Shown piece by piece: positions 26,758 to 34,418 of a DNA stretch of 42,795 nt. The notes under the pieces are model-generated. The model was not told where the DNA came from. It worked only from the letters and a program-made list of their open reading frames with translations, and did not search any database. Position numbers and translations under genes: made by a program. Position 1 is the first letter of the stretch; each line of letters starts with the position of its first letter. The DNA is from Hallerella sp963652365 (lineage in GTDB: Bacteria; Fibrobacterota; Fibrobacteria; Fibrobacterales; Fibrobacteraceae): contig CAVJTH010000020.1 of NCBI GenBank assembly GCA_963652365.1, positions 1-42,795 on the forward strand, given 5' to 3'.

Positions 26758-27876
26758 ATGAACGATCTTTTCGAAACCTATCGAGGGCTAGTCTGCCTCT
26801 TTTCCATCGCGATTCTTTTTCTGATCGTCTCTCGCCATCTGATTCTTCCGTTTTTCAAGAAATTCGCGACAAGAAGCAAGAACAAGTTTGACGACAGGCT
26901 CGTCGAGCACAGGACCGTTGACCGCGCGATCTTCATCATCCCCGGATTCATTCTCTATCTGGGCCTTCCCTATGCCTACCCGCATTCCACCGTTCTCTAC
27001 CGCGTTCTCCTTTCGCTGAACAACATCTACATCATTACCGTCGCCTTCTGGGTCTATGATTCTGTCCTGCACGCGCTGACGGATCATATTCTCGTCAATT
27101 CTACCAAGGGAATTCCCCTCCAGGGCGTGAGACAGGCGGCGCTTCTCATCGGATTTCTCGTCTGCACCATTCTGGTCGGTTCCCAGATCACCGGGGAAAG
27201 CCCCATCATGCTGCTCTCCGGCCTCGGCGCCCTCACGGCAGTGTTCATCCTCATCTTCAAGGACTCCATCCTCGGATTTACCGCCGGGATCCAGATTGCG
27301 ACATTCGACCTGGTCCGCACCGGAGACTGGATTGAAATTCCCAAGGAAAACGTCAACGGAATCGTCCACTCCGTCTCGCTCACAAGCATCCGGATTACCA
27401 ACTGGGACAACACGACCAGCATTCTCCCGGCATACAGCATCGTTTCCATGCCGTTCAAGAACTGGCGGCTGATGCAGGAGTCCGAAAGAAGGCGCATTAC
27501 GCGGACACTCCCCATCGACGCGCGTTCCGTCGCGCCGCTCTCCGACGCGCAAAGGGAGGATCTCCAGAAGAATCCGCTCTACGCGAAAGCCCTGGAAAGC
27601 ATCGACGCGCAACTCTCTTCCGGCGAAAAGACGCTGAACCTCACCGCGTTTCGACTGTGCATCGACGCCTTTCTGCGCTCCCTGCCCGAAATAGACTCCT
27701 CCCGCTGGCTCATCGTCCGGGAAAAGGATGCGACAGGATACGGGATTCCCCTGGAAATCTACGCGTTCACGACCAATTCGAAATGGATGGATTACCAGGA
27801 ATTTTCCGCGACGCTCAACGACCGGATCATCGCGAAGCTCCCCGAATTCGGCCTAAGGCTTTACCAGAAAATCTAG
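26758..27876 (+). CDS. MscS-family mechanosensitive channel (YbdG-like)
   Basis: A 372-residue inner-membrane channel that opens under hypo-osmotic stress. There are about five hydrophobic segments, then the pore-lining and beta-domain region SGLGALTAVFILIFKDSILGFTAG and VRTGDWIEIP, the MscS signature. The C-terminal domain is longer than in small MscS, as in YbdG/MscM. The start chosen is the ATG at 26758 (MNDLFETYRG); the frame extends upstream through the promoter and into a region antisense to lepB, which is unlikely to be coding. It is divergent from lepB, with 80 bases between the starts. Confidence 0.9.
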   Translation: MNDLFETYRGLVCLFSIAILFLIVSRHLILPFFKKFATRSKNKFDDRLVEHRTVDRAIFIIPGFILYLGLPYAYPHSTVLYRVLLSLNNIYIITVAFWVYDSVLHALTDHILVNSTKGIPLQGVRQAALLIGFLVCTILVGSQITGESPIMLLSGLGALTAVFILIFKDSILGFTAGIQIATFDLVRTGDWIEIPKENVNGIVHSVSLTSIRITNWDNTTSILPAYSIVSMPFKNWRLMQESERRRITRTLPIDARSVAPLSDAQREDLQKNPLYAKALESIDAQLSSGEKTLNLTAFRLCIDAFLRSLPEIDSSRWLIVREKDATGYGIPLEIYAFTTNSKWMDYQEFSATLNDRIIAKLPEFGLRLYQKI

Positions 27877-27988
27877 GGATATCCGCAGGCCAGCTTGTCG
27901 AAAGTACTCCAATCCGTCAAATGGAGACCGACGTTTCCTTCTGCAACAGACTCATCCGGGTACAGCATGCAGGTATCAATATACAAAC

Positions 27989-28156
27989 AAAAAAAGGCAT
28001 CCTTCGGGTCTATACGCTCGAAGCTACTCTTTTGAAAAAGATAGCCCACCTCGCCTGTCTGTTTTTCAGGGTCAAGAGACCGGGCATAAACATCGGGGCA
28101 AGAGTTCGGAGCTGATTGAATCTTGTTAGATCGGGCATAACTACCGAAGGATGCCT
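27989..28156 (-). ncRNA. ssrS: 6S RNA (ssrS) downstream of zapA
   Basis: A transcript of about 168 nt. A perfect 12-bp closing stem pairs 28144-28155 (GGCATCCTTCGG on the minus strand) with 27996-28007, followed by seven T residues (27995-27989) that end transcription. Inside is a large bulge, then a long apical arm (GCCC/GGGC, TGTTT/AAACA, and GGTC-TCTT-GACC at the tip). Closing stem, central bubble and apical arm are the 6S RNA plan, which mimics an open promoter and binds RNA polymerase. Location directly after zapA matches the widely conserved zapA-ssrS order. A TATATT box with an upstream TTG 20 bases away precedes it. The open frame over this region starts with TTG and is not a gene. 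Confidence 0.82.
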
Positions 28157-28161
28157 CTTTC

Positions 28162-28167
28162 AATATA
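28162..28167 (-). promoter_or_regulatory. 6S RNA promoter, TTG-N20-TATATTG
   Basis: TATATTG is placed so that transcription would start at the base of the 6S closing stem, near 28156. A TTG lies 20 bases further upstream, matching the Bacteroidota-type TTG-N19-21-TAnnTTTG arrangement. Confidence 0.55.
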
Positions 28168-28205
28168 AACAGGAAAATTCCGCGAAGCAAGCACTTTTTT
28201 GTCTT

Positions 28206-28565
28206 TTATTTTCGCTCTTCTGTCATCGATGTGTCAAAATGTGATGTAGCTTGCAGCTTGTCGAGTTCGTCGGACAGCATTTCGGCGAGAACTTTCGACA
28301 CTTTCTGGCTTTCCAGGTAAAATTCCTTGTAGCGGGCATGACGACGGCGCATGTCGAACAGTTCCGACGTGATGTCCATCGCCATCAGCAGCATCTGCTT
28401 GCGCATGTCCATCCGCGCATCCGCCTTGACATAGATATCGACCTTTCTTGTCACGTAGGCGACAATCGCGGAAATCTCCGCTTCGGTCAAATCCGTCTGG
28501 ATTTGAAACCTGTCGTTTCCGATTTCAACCCGAGTTGTGTGCAAGGAAGAATCCCGAGCGTCCAT
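28206..28565 (-). CDS. zapA: Cell division protein ZapA
   Basis: A 119-residue ZapA, which cross-links FtsZ filaments at the division ring. The N-terminal globular part has VEIGNDRFQIQTDL and the Y/V-rich helix AIVAYVTRKVD. The C-terminal part is a long helix (QMLLMAMDITSELFDMRRR and on), predicted coiled coil. Length is close to E. coli ZapA (109). It lies 55 bases after a coiled-coil gene on the same strand and directly before the 6S RNA. This zapA context strengthens both calls. Confidence 0.85.
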   Translation of the reverse strand: MDARDSSLHTTRVEIGNDRFQIQTDLTEAEISAIVAYVTRKVDIYVKADARMDMRKQMLLMAMDITSELFDMRRRHARYKEFYLESQKVSKVLAEMLSDELDKLQATSHFDTSMTEERK

Positions 28566-28620
28566 GGGTCACCTCATTCCTTCATTCCGACGCCAAACGA
28601 ATCGGTGGCTGCGAACCACC

Positions 28621-29112
28621 TCAACCGAAAAAATCCGCTTGCGCAGACTCCCCTGCCGAACCGTTCGGCTGTTCCTCGGAGGCTTGCGATTCTTCGCCGG
28701 GCGACTGCACCGGGATTTCCGTCCCGAGCTCGCTTTCGATCGTCGAAAGCAGGTCCTGGAACTTTTCCTGCGCATTCTGGATTTCGGTTCCCTGTTCGCT
28801 CACCACCTTGTCCATGTCGGCAAGCTTCGCCTCTTTCTCGGAGAGCGTCGCCTTTGCGGATTCGAGTTCCGCGTCGCGCTCGGCAATCGTCTGCCGGAGC
28901 GATTCCGCTTCGGATTCCTTGCTCGCCAATTCTCCCTGGAGCGCTTCGATCTGTCGGGACTTTTCGGACATTTCCGCACGCAGGGACTCCAGTTCGGCGG
29001 TTTTCGCGTCAGCCGACTTTTCCGCTTCCGCCTTTTCGTTTTTCAGACGGCGGAGCGCTTCGAGCATCGATTCGATCTTTTGAGAAAGCAAATCCAGGTT
29101 TTCGAGATTCAT
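28621..29112 (-). CDS. Coiled-coil protein, ZapB-like partner of ZapA
   Basis: A 163-residue protein. Residues 1 to about 125 form one continuous heptad-repeat coiled coil (LSQKIESMLEALRRLKNEK onward), followed by a low-complexity acidic tail rich in E, S and Q ending in ADFFG. The opening resembles ZapB, which works with ZapA at the division septum, but it is twice as long as E. coli ZapB. It is upstream of zapA and probably cotranscribed. AAGGAG lies nine bases before the ATG and a TATATT box further upstream. The function is inferred from context. Confidence 0.65.
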   Translation of the reverse strand: MNLENLDLLSQKIESMLEALRRLKNEKAEAEKSADAKTAELESLRAEMSEKSRQIEALQGELASKESEAESLRQTIAERDAELESAKATLSEKEAKLADMDKVVSEQGTEIQNAQEKFQDLLSTIESELGTEIPVQSPGEESQASEEQPNGSAGESAQADFFG

Positions 29113-29141
29113 CGTTCAAAACTCCTTCTTGATACACATAA

Positions 29142-29147
29142 AATATA
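29142..29147 (-). promoter_or_regulatory. -10-like TATATT for the coiled-coil/zapA genes
   Basis: TATATTTTATG stands 29 bases before the ATG at 29112, with an AAGGAG ribosome-binding site at 29122-29127. This is the leadered class of promoter in this window. Confidence 0.5.
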
Positions 29148-29268
29148 CAAAGTTGCCGCCATTCGACGGAACGGAATTCGGTTTTCCGCAAGAAAAATCG
29201 AGCACGATGATTTTCCCCACGACGCCCATTTTTTCGATTTGACAATATCTGACAAATCAAGCAACCGG

Positions 29269-30441
29269 TCAAAAGGCTCGGTAGATCCCGACGAGCGCGA
29301 TGATCTTTCCGATGATGGCGGGAAATCCGGGCAACAGAAAGCAGAGAAATACCCGTGTCAAGCGGTTTTTCCACCAGCGGGAAACCTTCCAGATGTCTTC
29401 CGAGACCGTTTCGAACTCCTCTACCCGCGGAGGCCGCATGTACACCTGCACCAGCGCGACAAGGAATCCCACGCCGATAAGCGGCGTAAGCCCGGTAAAC
29501 GGGGCTGCCACCAGAGCCGTCAGAATCGCCAGCGGATGCGCTCCGGCAAGAATCGCGCCAAGCATCGCGCCGCCACCCGTGAGCAGGAACCAGTTCAGCG
29601 TCAGCTCTCCCGCCTTTTCAATACCCGAATGGTATCCGACAAAAAGGATCGAAAGGATGATCGCCGCGGTCACCGTCCACCCCAGAATCTTGAACACAGG
29701 CGACGAGGGTCGAATCACGCAAAGTTCCTCTTCGCTCGGAAGCGGAGCGTCCTTCTCGATGATGTTTCGAATGCCCGCGACATGGCCCGCCCCGACAACC
29801 GCCAGGACCCTTTTGCCCGGAGCGTTGCGGATCCGGCTCGCGAGATAGGCATCCCGCTCGTCGATCAGAACCTCCTTGACTTCCGGGAACGCGTTTCCGA
29901 ACTCCTGCATCATCGTCGAAAGGGTATCCTTTTCGCGAATGCGCTTCAGCTCGTCCTCGCTCACTTCCGTCTTGTCGAAAAGGCTCGAAAAGAGCGTCGC
30001 GACAAGGGAAAGCTTGCGATACCACGGAGTCATGCTCCATGTCCGCCGAAGCGTCACCTTCACGTCCCTGTCGGCAAGGACTAACGGGATGTCTGCCTTT
30101 CTCGCTTCCAGCACCGCCTCGTACAGCTCCGCGCCAGGACGCATTCCCGTCTGCATTCCCATCCGTTTCTGGTAAGATCCCAGCACGAGATTCGCCACGA
30201 GCGTCCCCAACTGGCGTTCCCGGATGATTTTTCGCAAGTCGGTCTTCTTCCACCGCTCGGGATCCTCCAGGGACTTGAGCCTTCCCTCGTCAAGTTCCAC
30301 GCATACCGTATCGGGCCGCAAATCGGCAATCGACCTTGCCACCACTTCCTTGGACTCCCGGGAAATATGCGCGGTTCCCACCAAAAAAAATTCCTTGCCG
30401 TCTTTTTGGGCAATCCGGCAGATGTCTTCGTTTTCGCTCAT
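29269..30441 (-). CDS. TraB/PrgY-family membrane protein
   Basis: A 390-residue protein. The N-terminal TraB domain has FFLVGTAHISRESKEVV, CVELDEGR near residue 48 and VVGAGHVAGI near 217, the conserved glycine-histidine and glutamate sites of a putative metalloprotease-like family related to enterococcal TraB and EreA. The C-terminal third has about four membrane helices plus two near the end. The physiological role in bacteria is not settled. A TATCGT box lies seven bases before the ATG with no ribosome-binding site. It ends 156 bases before the coiled-coil gene; that gap holds no clear gene. Confidence 0.85.
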   Translation of the reverse strand: MSENEDICRIAQKDGKEFFLVGTAHISRESKEVVARSIADLRPDTVCVELDEGRLKSLEDPERWKKTDLRKIIRERQLGTLVANLVLGSYQKRMGMQTGMRPGAELYEAVLEARKADIPLVLADRDVKVTLRRTWSMTPWYRKLSLVATLFSSLFDKTEVSEDELKRIREKDTLSTMMQEFGNAFPEVKEVLIDERDAYLASRIRNAPGKRVLAVVGAGHVAGIRNIIEKDAPLPSEEELCVIRPSSPVFKILGWTVTAAIILSILFVGYHSGIEKAGELTLNWFLLTGGGAMLGAILAGAHPLAILTALVAAPFTGLTPLIGVGFLVALVQVYMRPPRVEEFETVSEDIWKVSRWWKNRLTRVFLCFLLPGFPAIIGKIIALVGIYRAF

Positions 30442-30448
30442 GGGGCAA

Positions 30449-30454
30449 ACGATA
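30449..30454 (-). promoter_or_regulatory. -10-like TATCGT, probable leaderless start
   Basis: TATCGT followed by TTGCCCC and the ATG at 30441. The seven-base gap lacks a Shine-Dalgarno sequence. Confidence 0.4.
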
Positions 30455-30517
30455 GAAAATCCGCGCCAGACTTCCGGAACTTTTACGAAAATGGGACCAA
30501 CGGTTCCGCATTTTGAT

Positions 30518-30523
30518 TATATT
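30518..30523 (+). promoter_or_regulatory. -10-like TATATT for the lipoprotein gene
   Basis: TATATT lies 33 bases before the ATG at 30557, with GGAGG at 30543-30547 in the leader. Confidence 0.45.
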
Positions 30524-30556
30524 TTTATCAATAAAGCATTTCGGAGGATCTTGAAA

Positions 30557-31270
30557 ATGAAAAAGATGGTCTTGGGTTGCATATTCTCCCTTCTCCTCGT
30601 CGGATGCGCCAGTACGCCTCCGAACGACCCGACAGCGATCAACGACGCGCTGATCGGTTTCACGGTCAATTCCCAAGGTGAACATTGGCACGAAGCGATC
30701 CTGTTCGTGACGCCGGACGAAGCGGACGAGATCTCGGACGAAAACGGTCTGATGAAGGAGGAATACCGCGTAGCGTCCAGCCGCCTTCGCATTTCCGCAC
30801 TGCGCCAGATGCCGTGGAAAGTCGATAGCAAAGGTCGCCTCATCGGCATCAAGGCCGTTCTCGACGACTTCAACCGGAAATACGCCGTGTCCGAAGACGA
30901 AAAGAAGGTCGGCACGAACCTCGAACAGATGCGCCAGGACCGCATCAACCGCACGCTCGAAAAGGGCAAGCGCATCATGGCGGGCGAAGAGGAAGAAGCC
31001 CAAAAGGAACCGGAAGTCGAGGTCTTCACGAACAAGCTCACCGAAGAGGAAAAGCGCAAGTACGGCAGCACGGGCGAACTCCGCAGGCCGGACGAGGTCG
31101 TCGAGGAATCCACCTCCGACTTCGCGACGGACGAATCCTCCCCCGCGACCGATTCCTACGATCCGGAGCCTTCGGACGAGCCTGTGCAAGTCTTTGAACC
31201 CGAAAACCTGGGCATCGAGGAAGACGGCTACTACGGACCGGACGAAAGCGGCGCGACGTCCGACTTCTAG
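30557..31270 (+). CDS. Lipoprotein of unknown function
   Basis: A 237-residue lipoprotein. MKKMVLGCIFSLLLVGC is a signal with the acylated cysteine at residue 17, and GGAGG precedes the ATG at 30557. A moderately conserved-looking middle (ALIGFTVNSQGEHWHEAILF to NRKYAVSEDEKK) is followed by an acidic low-complexity tail rich in E, D, S and P. The open frame extends upstream but that part is antisense to the TraB-family gene and lacks a signal peptide at its start. It lies upstream of cmk and is probably cotranscribed only in part, since cmk has its own promoter box. I do not recognise the family. Confidence 0.75.
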   Translation: MKKMVLGCIFSLLLVGCASTPPNDPTAINDALIGFTVNSQGEHWHEAILFVTPDEADEISDENGLMKEEYRVASSRLRISALRQMPWKVDSKGRLIGIKAVLDDFNRKYAVSEDEKKVGTNLEQMRQDRINRTLEKGKRIMAGEEEEAQKEPEVEVFTNKLTEEEKRKYGSTGELRRPDEVVEESTSDFATDESSPATDSYDPEPSDEPVQVFEPENLGIEEDGYYGPDESGATSDF

Positions 31271-31293
31271 CGGACGGATTTTCTTCGGATTGC

Positions 31294-31299
31294 TATCTT
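31294..31299 (+). promoter_or_regulatory. -10-like TATCTT for cmk
   Basis: TATCTT then TTCGGAACC then the TTG start at 31309. The gap is nine bases and contains no Shine-Dalgarno sequence. Confidence 0.5.
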
Positions 31300-31308
31300 T
31301 TCGGAACC

Positions 31309-31968
31309 TTGAATACCAAGTCCCATATCATCATCGCCATCGACGGTCCTAGCGGCACCGGCAAGAGTACCACGGCAAAGCTTGTCGCGAAGGATCTCGG
31401 ACTGACATACCTGGATACCGGAGCGATGTACCGGGCCATCACGTATGCCGCGCTGGAAAAGGGCATCGAACCGACCGATACGCAGGCTCTCTCCGAACTT
31501 CTCCGCAAGACGGACATCCAGTTCGACACGGCCAATCAAATCGTCATCGACGGAATCAACCGCGAAAAGGAAATTCGCAGCAAGCGCGTGACCGAAGCGG
31601 TCAGCCCATACAGCGCAAACCCCGAAGTGCGAAAAATTCTCACCGAGCGGCAGCGAAAGATCGCAAGCAAGACGAGCTGCATCCTCGACGGCCGAGATAT
31701 CGGGACCGCGGTATTTCCCCATGCGGACTTCAAGTTCTTCCTCGTCACGGATCTCAAGGTTCGCGCCAAGCGCCGCTACCTCGAATGCCAGGAAAAAGGC
31801 ATTCCGATGACGCTCGAAGAAATCGAAAGAAACTTGGCAGAACGCGACCGGATAGATTCCAGCCGCGACACGGCGCCGCTCAGGAAAGCCGCGGACGCCA
31901 TCGAAATTGACACTACACAGCTCTCAATACAACAACAGGTAAGGAAAATCGAAGACTACGTAGTGTAG
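31309..31968 (+). CDS. cmk: Cytidylate kinase
   Basis: A 219-residue (d)CMP kinase that makes CDP/dCDP. The P-loop is GPSGTGKST near residues 14-22, with YLDTGAMYR next (CMP binding), then DGRDIGT and the lid region RDRIDSSRDTAPL. The start is TTG at 31309, which directly precedes the conserved N-terminal strand; no ATG is available. It is immediately followed by rpsA, a gene order conserved in many bacteria. A TATCTT box is nine bases upstream of the TTG, so the message may be nearly leaderless, with a rare start codon. Confidence 0.95.
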   Translation: MNTKSHIIIAIDGPSGTGKSTTAKLVAKDLGLTYLDTGAMYRAITYAALEKGIEPTDTQALSELLRKTDIQFDTANQIVIDGINREKEIRSKRVTEAVSPYSANPEVRKILTERQRKIASKTSCILDGRDIGTAVFPHADFKFFLVTDLKVRAKRRYLECQEKGIPMTLEEIERNLAERDRIDSSRDTAPLRKAADAIEIDTTQLSIQQQVRKIEDYVV

Positions 31969-32011
31969 TGGCGTAACTTCGATTTCTCTTCCGCAACCAA
32001 ACAAAACACAA

Positions 32012-33805
32012 ATGTCCCAACTCAAATACGGAACAGACGCGGATCTCCAGGAGATTCTCGAAGCAGAAAAGGAACTCGGCTCCATCGGCACAAACCAGGC
32101 AGCCGAAGCCTACGCCGGCATGGAAGGCCTCGAAGCCGGCAAGGTTGTCACCGGCAAGATCAGCCAGGTGAACGATCAGGAAGTGCTGGTCGATGTGAAC
32201 TTCAAGTCCGAAGGCGTCATCTCCCGCAACGAATTCAAGGACGACGAAGTCCCCGAAGTCGGTTCCGAAATCGAAGTCTTTATCGAAAAGCTCGAAGACG
32301 ACGACGGACGTCTCGTACTTTCCAAGCAGAAGGCGGACTTTGTCCGCGTGTGGGAACGTATCCGCCAGGCTTACGAAAACAACGAAATCGTCCGCGGAAC
32401 GCTCACGAAGCGCATCAAGGGCGGCGTGGTCGTCGATCTCTTTGGCATCGACGCGTTCCTCCCGGGTTCCCAGATCGATCTTCGCCAGATTCCCGACATC
32501 AACGCACTCATCGGCCAGGAATTCGACCTCAAGGTCATCAAGGTCAACAAGGCTCGCCGCAACATCGTCGTGTCCCGCCGCGTCGTTCTCGAAGAACAGC
32601 GCAACAGCCAGCGCGACAAGGTCCTCGAAAATCTCGAAAAGGGCCAGGTTCGCAAGGGCATCGTCAAGAACATCACCGACTTTGGCGCGTTCATCGACCT
32701 TGGCGGCGTAGATGGACTTCTCCACATCACCGACATGAGCTACAAGCGCATCAACCACCCGTCCGAAGTGGTCAAGCTCGGCGACGAAGTGGAAGTGATG
32801 GTCCTCGACTTCAACGACAAGAAGGAACGCATCTCGCTCGGCATGAAGCAGCTGAAACCGCATCCCTGGAAGGATGTCGCCGCCCGCTATCCGGAAGGCA
32901 TGGTCGTCAAGGGCAAGGTCGTCTCCATTACGGATTACGGCGCGTTCGTCGAACTGGAAGATGGCATCGAAGGCCTCATCCACGTTTCCGAAATGTCCTG
33001 GACGCAGCACGTCAAGCATCCGTCCAAGATCCTCGCCGTCGGGCAGGAAGTGGAAGCAGTCGTGCTCAAGGTCGAAGAAGAACAGGAACGCATCTCGCTC
33101 GGCCTCAAGCAGCTTGAAGAAGATCCGTGGGAGCACATCGACGAAGAACTGCCTCCGGGCGCACGTGTCGTCGGCGAAATCCGCAACCTCGCCTCTTTCG
33201 GCGCGTTCGTCGAAATCAAGGACGGCGTTGACGGACTCATCCACGTTTCCGACATGTCCTGGACGAAGAAGATCAACCACCCGTCCGAAATGGTCAAGAA
33301 GGGCGACAAGGTCGAATGCGTCGTGCTCGCTGTCGATAAGGAAAAGCGTCGCATCTCGCTTTCCATGAAGCACCTCACCGAAGATCCGTGGGATACAGTC
33401 GAAACGACCTATCCGATCGACTCCGAAGTCAAGGGCAAGATCATCCGTCTTCTCGACCGCGGCGTAGTCGCCGAACTCCCGAACGGCATCGAAGGATTCA
33501 TCCCGGTTTCGAAGCTCACCGCCGAATACATCAAGGTTCCGGCGGACGCGTTCAAGGTCGGCGACGAAGTTCCGGCTGTCGTGACGGAAATCGACCAGAA
33601 CAACCGCAAGATCACGCTCTCGGTCGTCGATTACTTCAAGAGCCGCGAATCCGCGGAACTCAAGGCCTGGATGGACTCCCACAAGCCGGGTGAAAACGGA
33701 ACCACCATCGGCGAAGCGGTCGCACCGGCCAAGAAGAAAGCCGCGAAGAAGACCAAGAAGGCCGACGAAGCGGAAGCCGAAGAATCCAAGGAAGAAGCGA
33801 AGTAA
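32012..33805 (+). CDS. rpsA: 30S ribosomal protein S1
   Basis: A 597-residue S1 with six S1/OB repeats; the best conserved are around VRKGIVKNITDFGAFIDLGG, VVKGKVVSITDYGAFVELED and VVGEIRNLASFGAFVEIKDG. It binds mRNA on the 30S subunit and helps initiation on structured or Shine-Dalgarno-poor messages. A lysine/alanine/glutamate-rich tail ends the protein. The leader between cmk and rpsA is 43 bases, A/C-rich and without a Shine-Dalgarno sequence, as is usual for rpsA. An intrinsic terminator follows. S1 supply is relevant to the many starts lacking a ribosome-binding site in this window. Confidence 0.97.
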   Translation: MSQLKYGTDADLQEILEAEKELGSIGTNQAAEAYAGMEGLEAGKVVTGKISQVNDQEVLVDVNFKSEGVISRNEFKDDEVPEVGSEIEVFIEKLEDDDGRLVLSKQKADFVRVWERIRQAYENNEIVRGTLTKRIKGGVVVDLFGIDAFLPGSQIDLRQIPDINALIGQEFDLKVIKVNKARRNIVVSRRVVLEEQRNSQRDKVLENLEKGQVRKGIVKNITDFGAFIDLGGVDGLLHITDMSYKRINHPSEVVKLGDEVEVMVLDFNDKKERISLGMKQLKPHPWKDVAARYPEGMVVKGKVVSITDYGAFVELEDGIEGLIHVSEMSWTQHVKHPSKILAVGQEVEAVVLKVEEEQERISLGLKQLEEDPWEHIDEELPPGARVVGEIRNLASFGAFVEIKDGVDGLIHVSDMSWTKKINHPSEMVKKGDKVECVVLAVDKEKRRISLSMKHLTEDPWDTVETTYPIDSEVKGKIIRLLDRGVVAELPNGIEGFIPVSKLTAEYIKVPADAFKVGDEVPAVVTEIDQNNRKITLSVVDYFKSRESAELKAWMDSHKPGENGTTIGEAVAPAKKKAAKKTKKADEAEAEESKEEAK

Positions 33806-33826
33806 TTCTCTTTTCGCCTAGAATTC

Positions 33827-33860
33827 AAAATCCCGAATCCGTTGGATTCGGGATTTTTTT
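33827..33860 (+). terminator. Rho-independent terminator after rpsA
   Basis: A perfect 11-bp stem, ATCCCGAATCC (33830-33840) with GGATTCGGGAT (33844-33854), closes a GTT loop and is followed by six further T residues. A-residues before the stem extend pairing with the T-tract. It ends the cmk-rpsA transcript. Confidence 0.93.
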
Positions 33861-34061
33861 ACGTTCGAAGAATGATGTCTAGCCGCGCGCAATGCGGAAC
33901 ATAGGCTGAAATCCGTTCAAGACGGAATTCGGATTGCGAAATGGGTAAACCGACGAGCCGAACCCCACATAGGTCCGAAGCATCCAGGACATATCGTCGG
34001 AATATTCTTCCGAAAAAAAACAGGTAGAAAGGACTGGACTTAAACTATTTTACAAAACGAG
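33861..34061. other. Intergenic stretch, possible gene remnant
   Basis: About 200 bases between the rpsA terminator and the GIY-YIG gene. On the minus strand one frame is open for about 60 codons ending at 33859 and reads like protein (for example VGLPISQSEFRLERISAYV), but it has no start codon with a ribosome-binding site. A second frame over the same bases is also open. I call no gene; decay of a former gene is possible. Confidence 0.3.
34046..34051 (+). promoter_or_regulatory. -10-like TATTTT for the GIY-YIG gene
   Basis: TATTTT ends ten bases before the ATG at 34062, and the gap (ACAAAACGAG) has no convincing Shine-Dalgarno sequence. Confidence 0.4.
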
Positions 34062-34370
34062 ATGTCCCACTATGTCTATATGCTGGAATGCCTTGGCGAC
34101 CGAATCTATACAGGCTACGCAACCGATGTCGAGAAACGCTTCGAAGCCCACCGGCAAGGCAAGGGGGCGCGCTTCACCAAGGCATTTCCGCCACAAAGGA
34201 TCTTGAAAGTCTTTGCGCTAGAATCCAAGCACGATGCGCTGCGGCTCGAAGCCCTGATCAAGCGGCAGAGCGTCCAGGTCAAGCGCGACTGCATCCAGCT
34301 TCCCGAAGGCACGCTCCCGGAATTTTTCTACGAAAGACCAAAAGGTTCCGGCAAAAATCCTCCCGAGTAA
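34062..34370 (+). CDS. GIY-YIG domain protein (UPF0213 type)
   Basis: A 102-residue single-domain GIY-YIG protein. The motif appears as YVYMLECLGDRIYTGYATD, with KRFEAHRQGKGARFTK containing the catalytic arginine region and ALRLEALIK carrying the glutamate. Small stand-alone members are common and most are uncharacterised; a structure-specific nuclease activity is assumed from the fold. It precedes the GH31 gene by 48 bases, but that gene has its own promoter-like box. Confidence 0.88.
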   Translation: MSHYVYMLECLGDRIYTGYATDVEKRFEAHRQGKGARFTKAFPPQRILKVFALESKHDALRLEALIKRQSVQVKRDCIQLPEGTLPEFFYERPKGSGKNPPE

Positions 34371-34390
34371 CCGCTCCGACAATTCGAATC

Positions 34391-34396
34391 TATTTT
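34391..34396 (+). promoter_or_regulatory. -10-like TATTTT for the GH31 gene
   Basis: TATTTTTAG lies 22 bases before the ATG at 34419. GAAGAAGG follows in the leader as ribosome-binding site. Confidence 0.45.
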
Positions 34397-34418
34397 TAGG
34401 GAACAAGAAGAAGGCTTT

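Noticed and set aside
27873..28190. 105-codon minus-strand frame after zapA
   Set aside because: It starts with TTG, has no ribosome-binding site, and lies over the 6S RNA stem, bulge and terminator.
30224..31270. Longer form of the lipoprotein gene
   Set aside because: The extra N-terminal part is antisense to the TraB-family gene; the start at 30557 has GGAGG and a lipobox signal.
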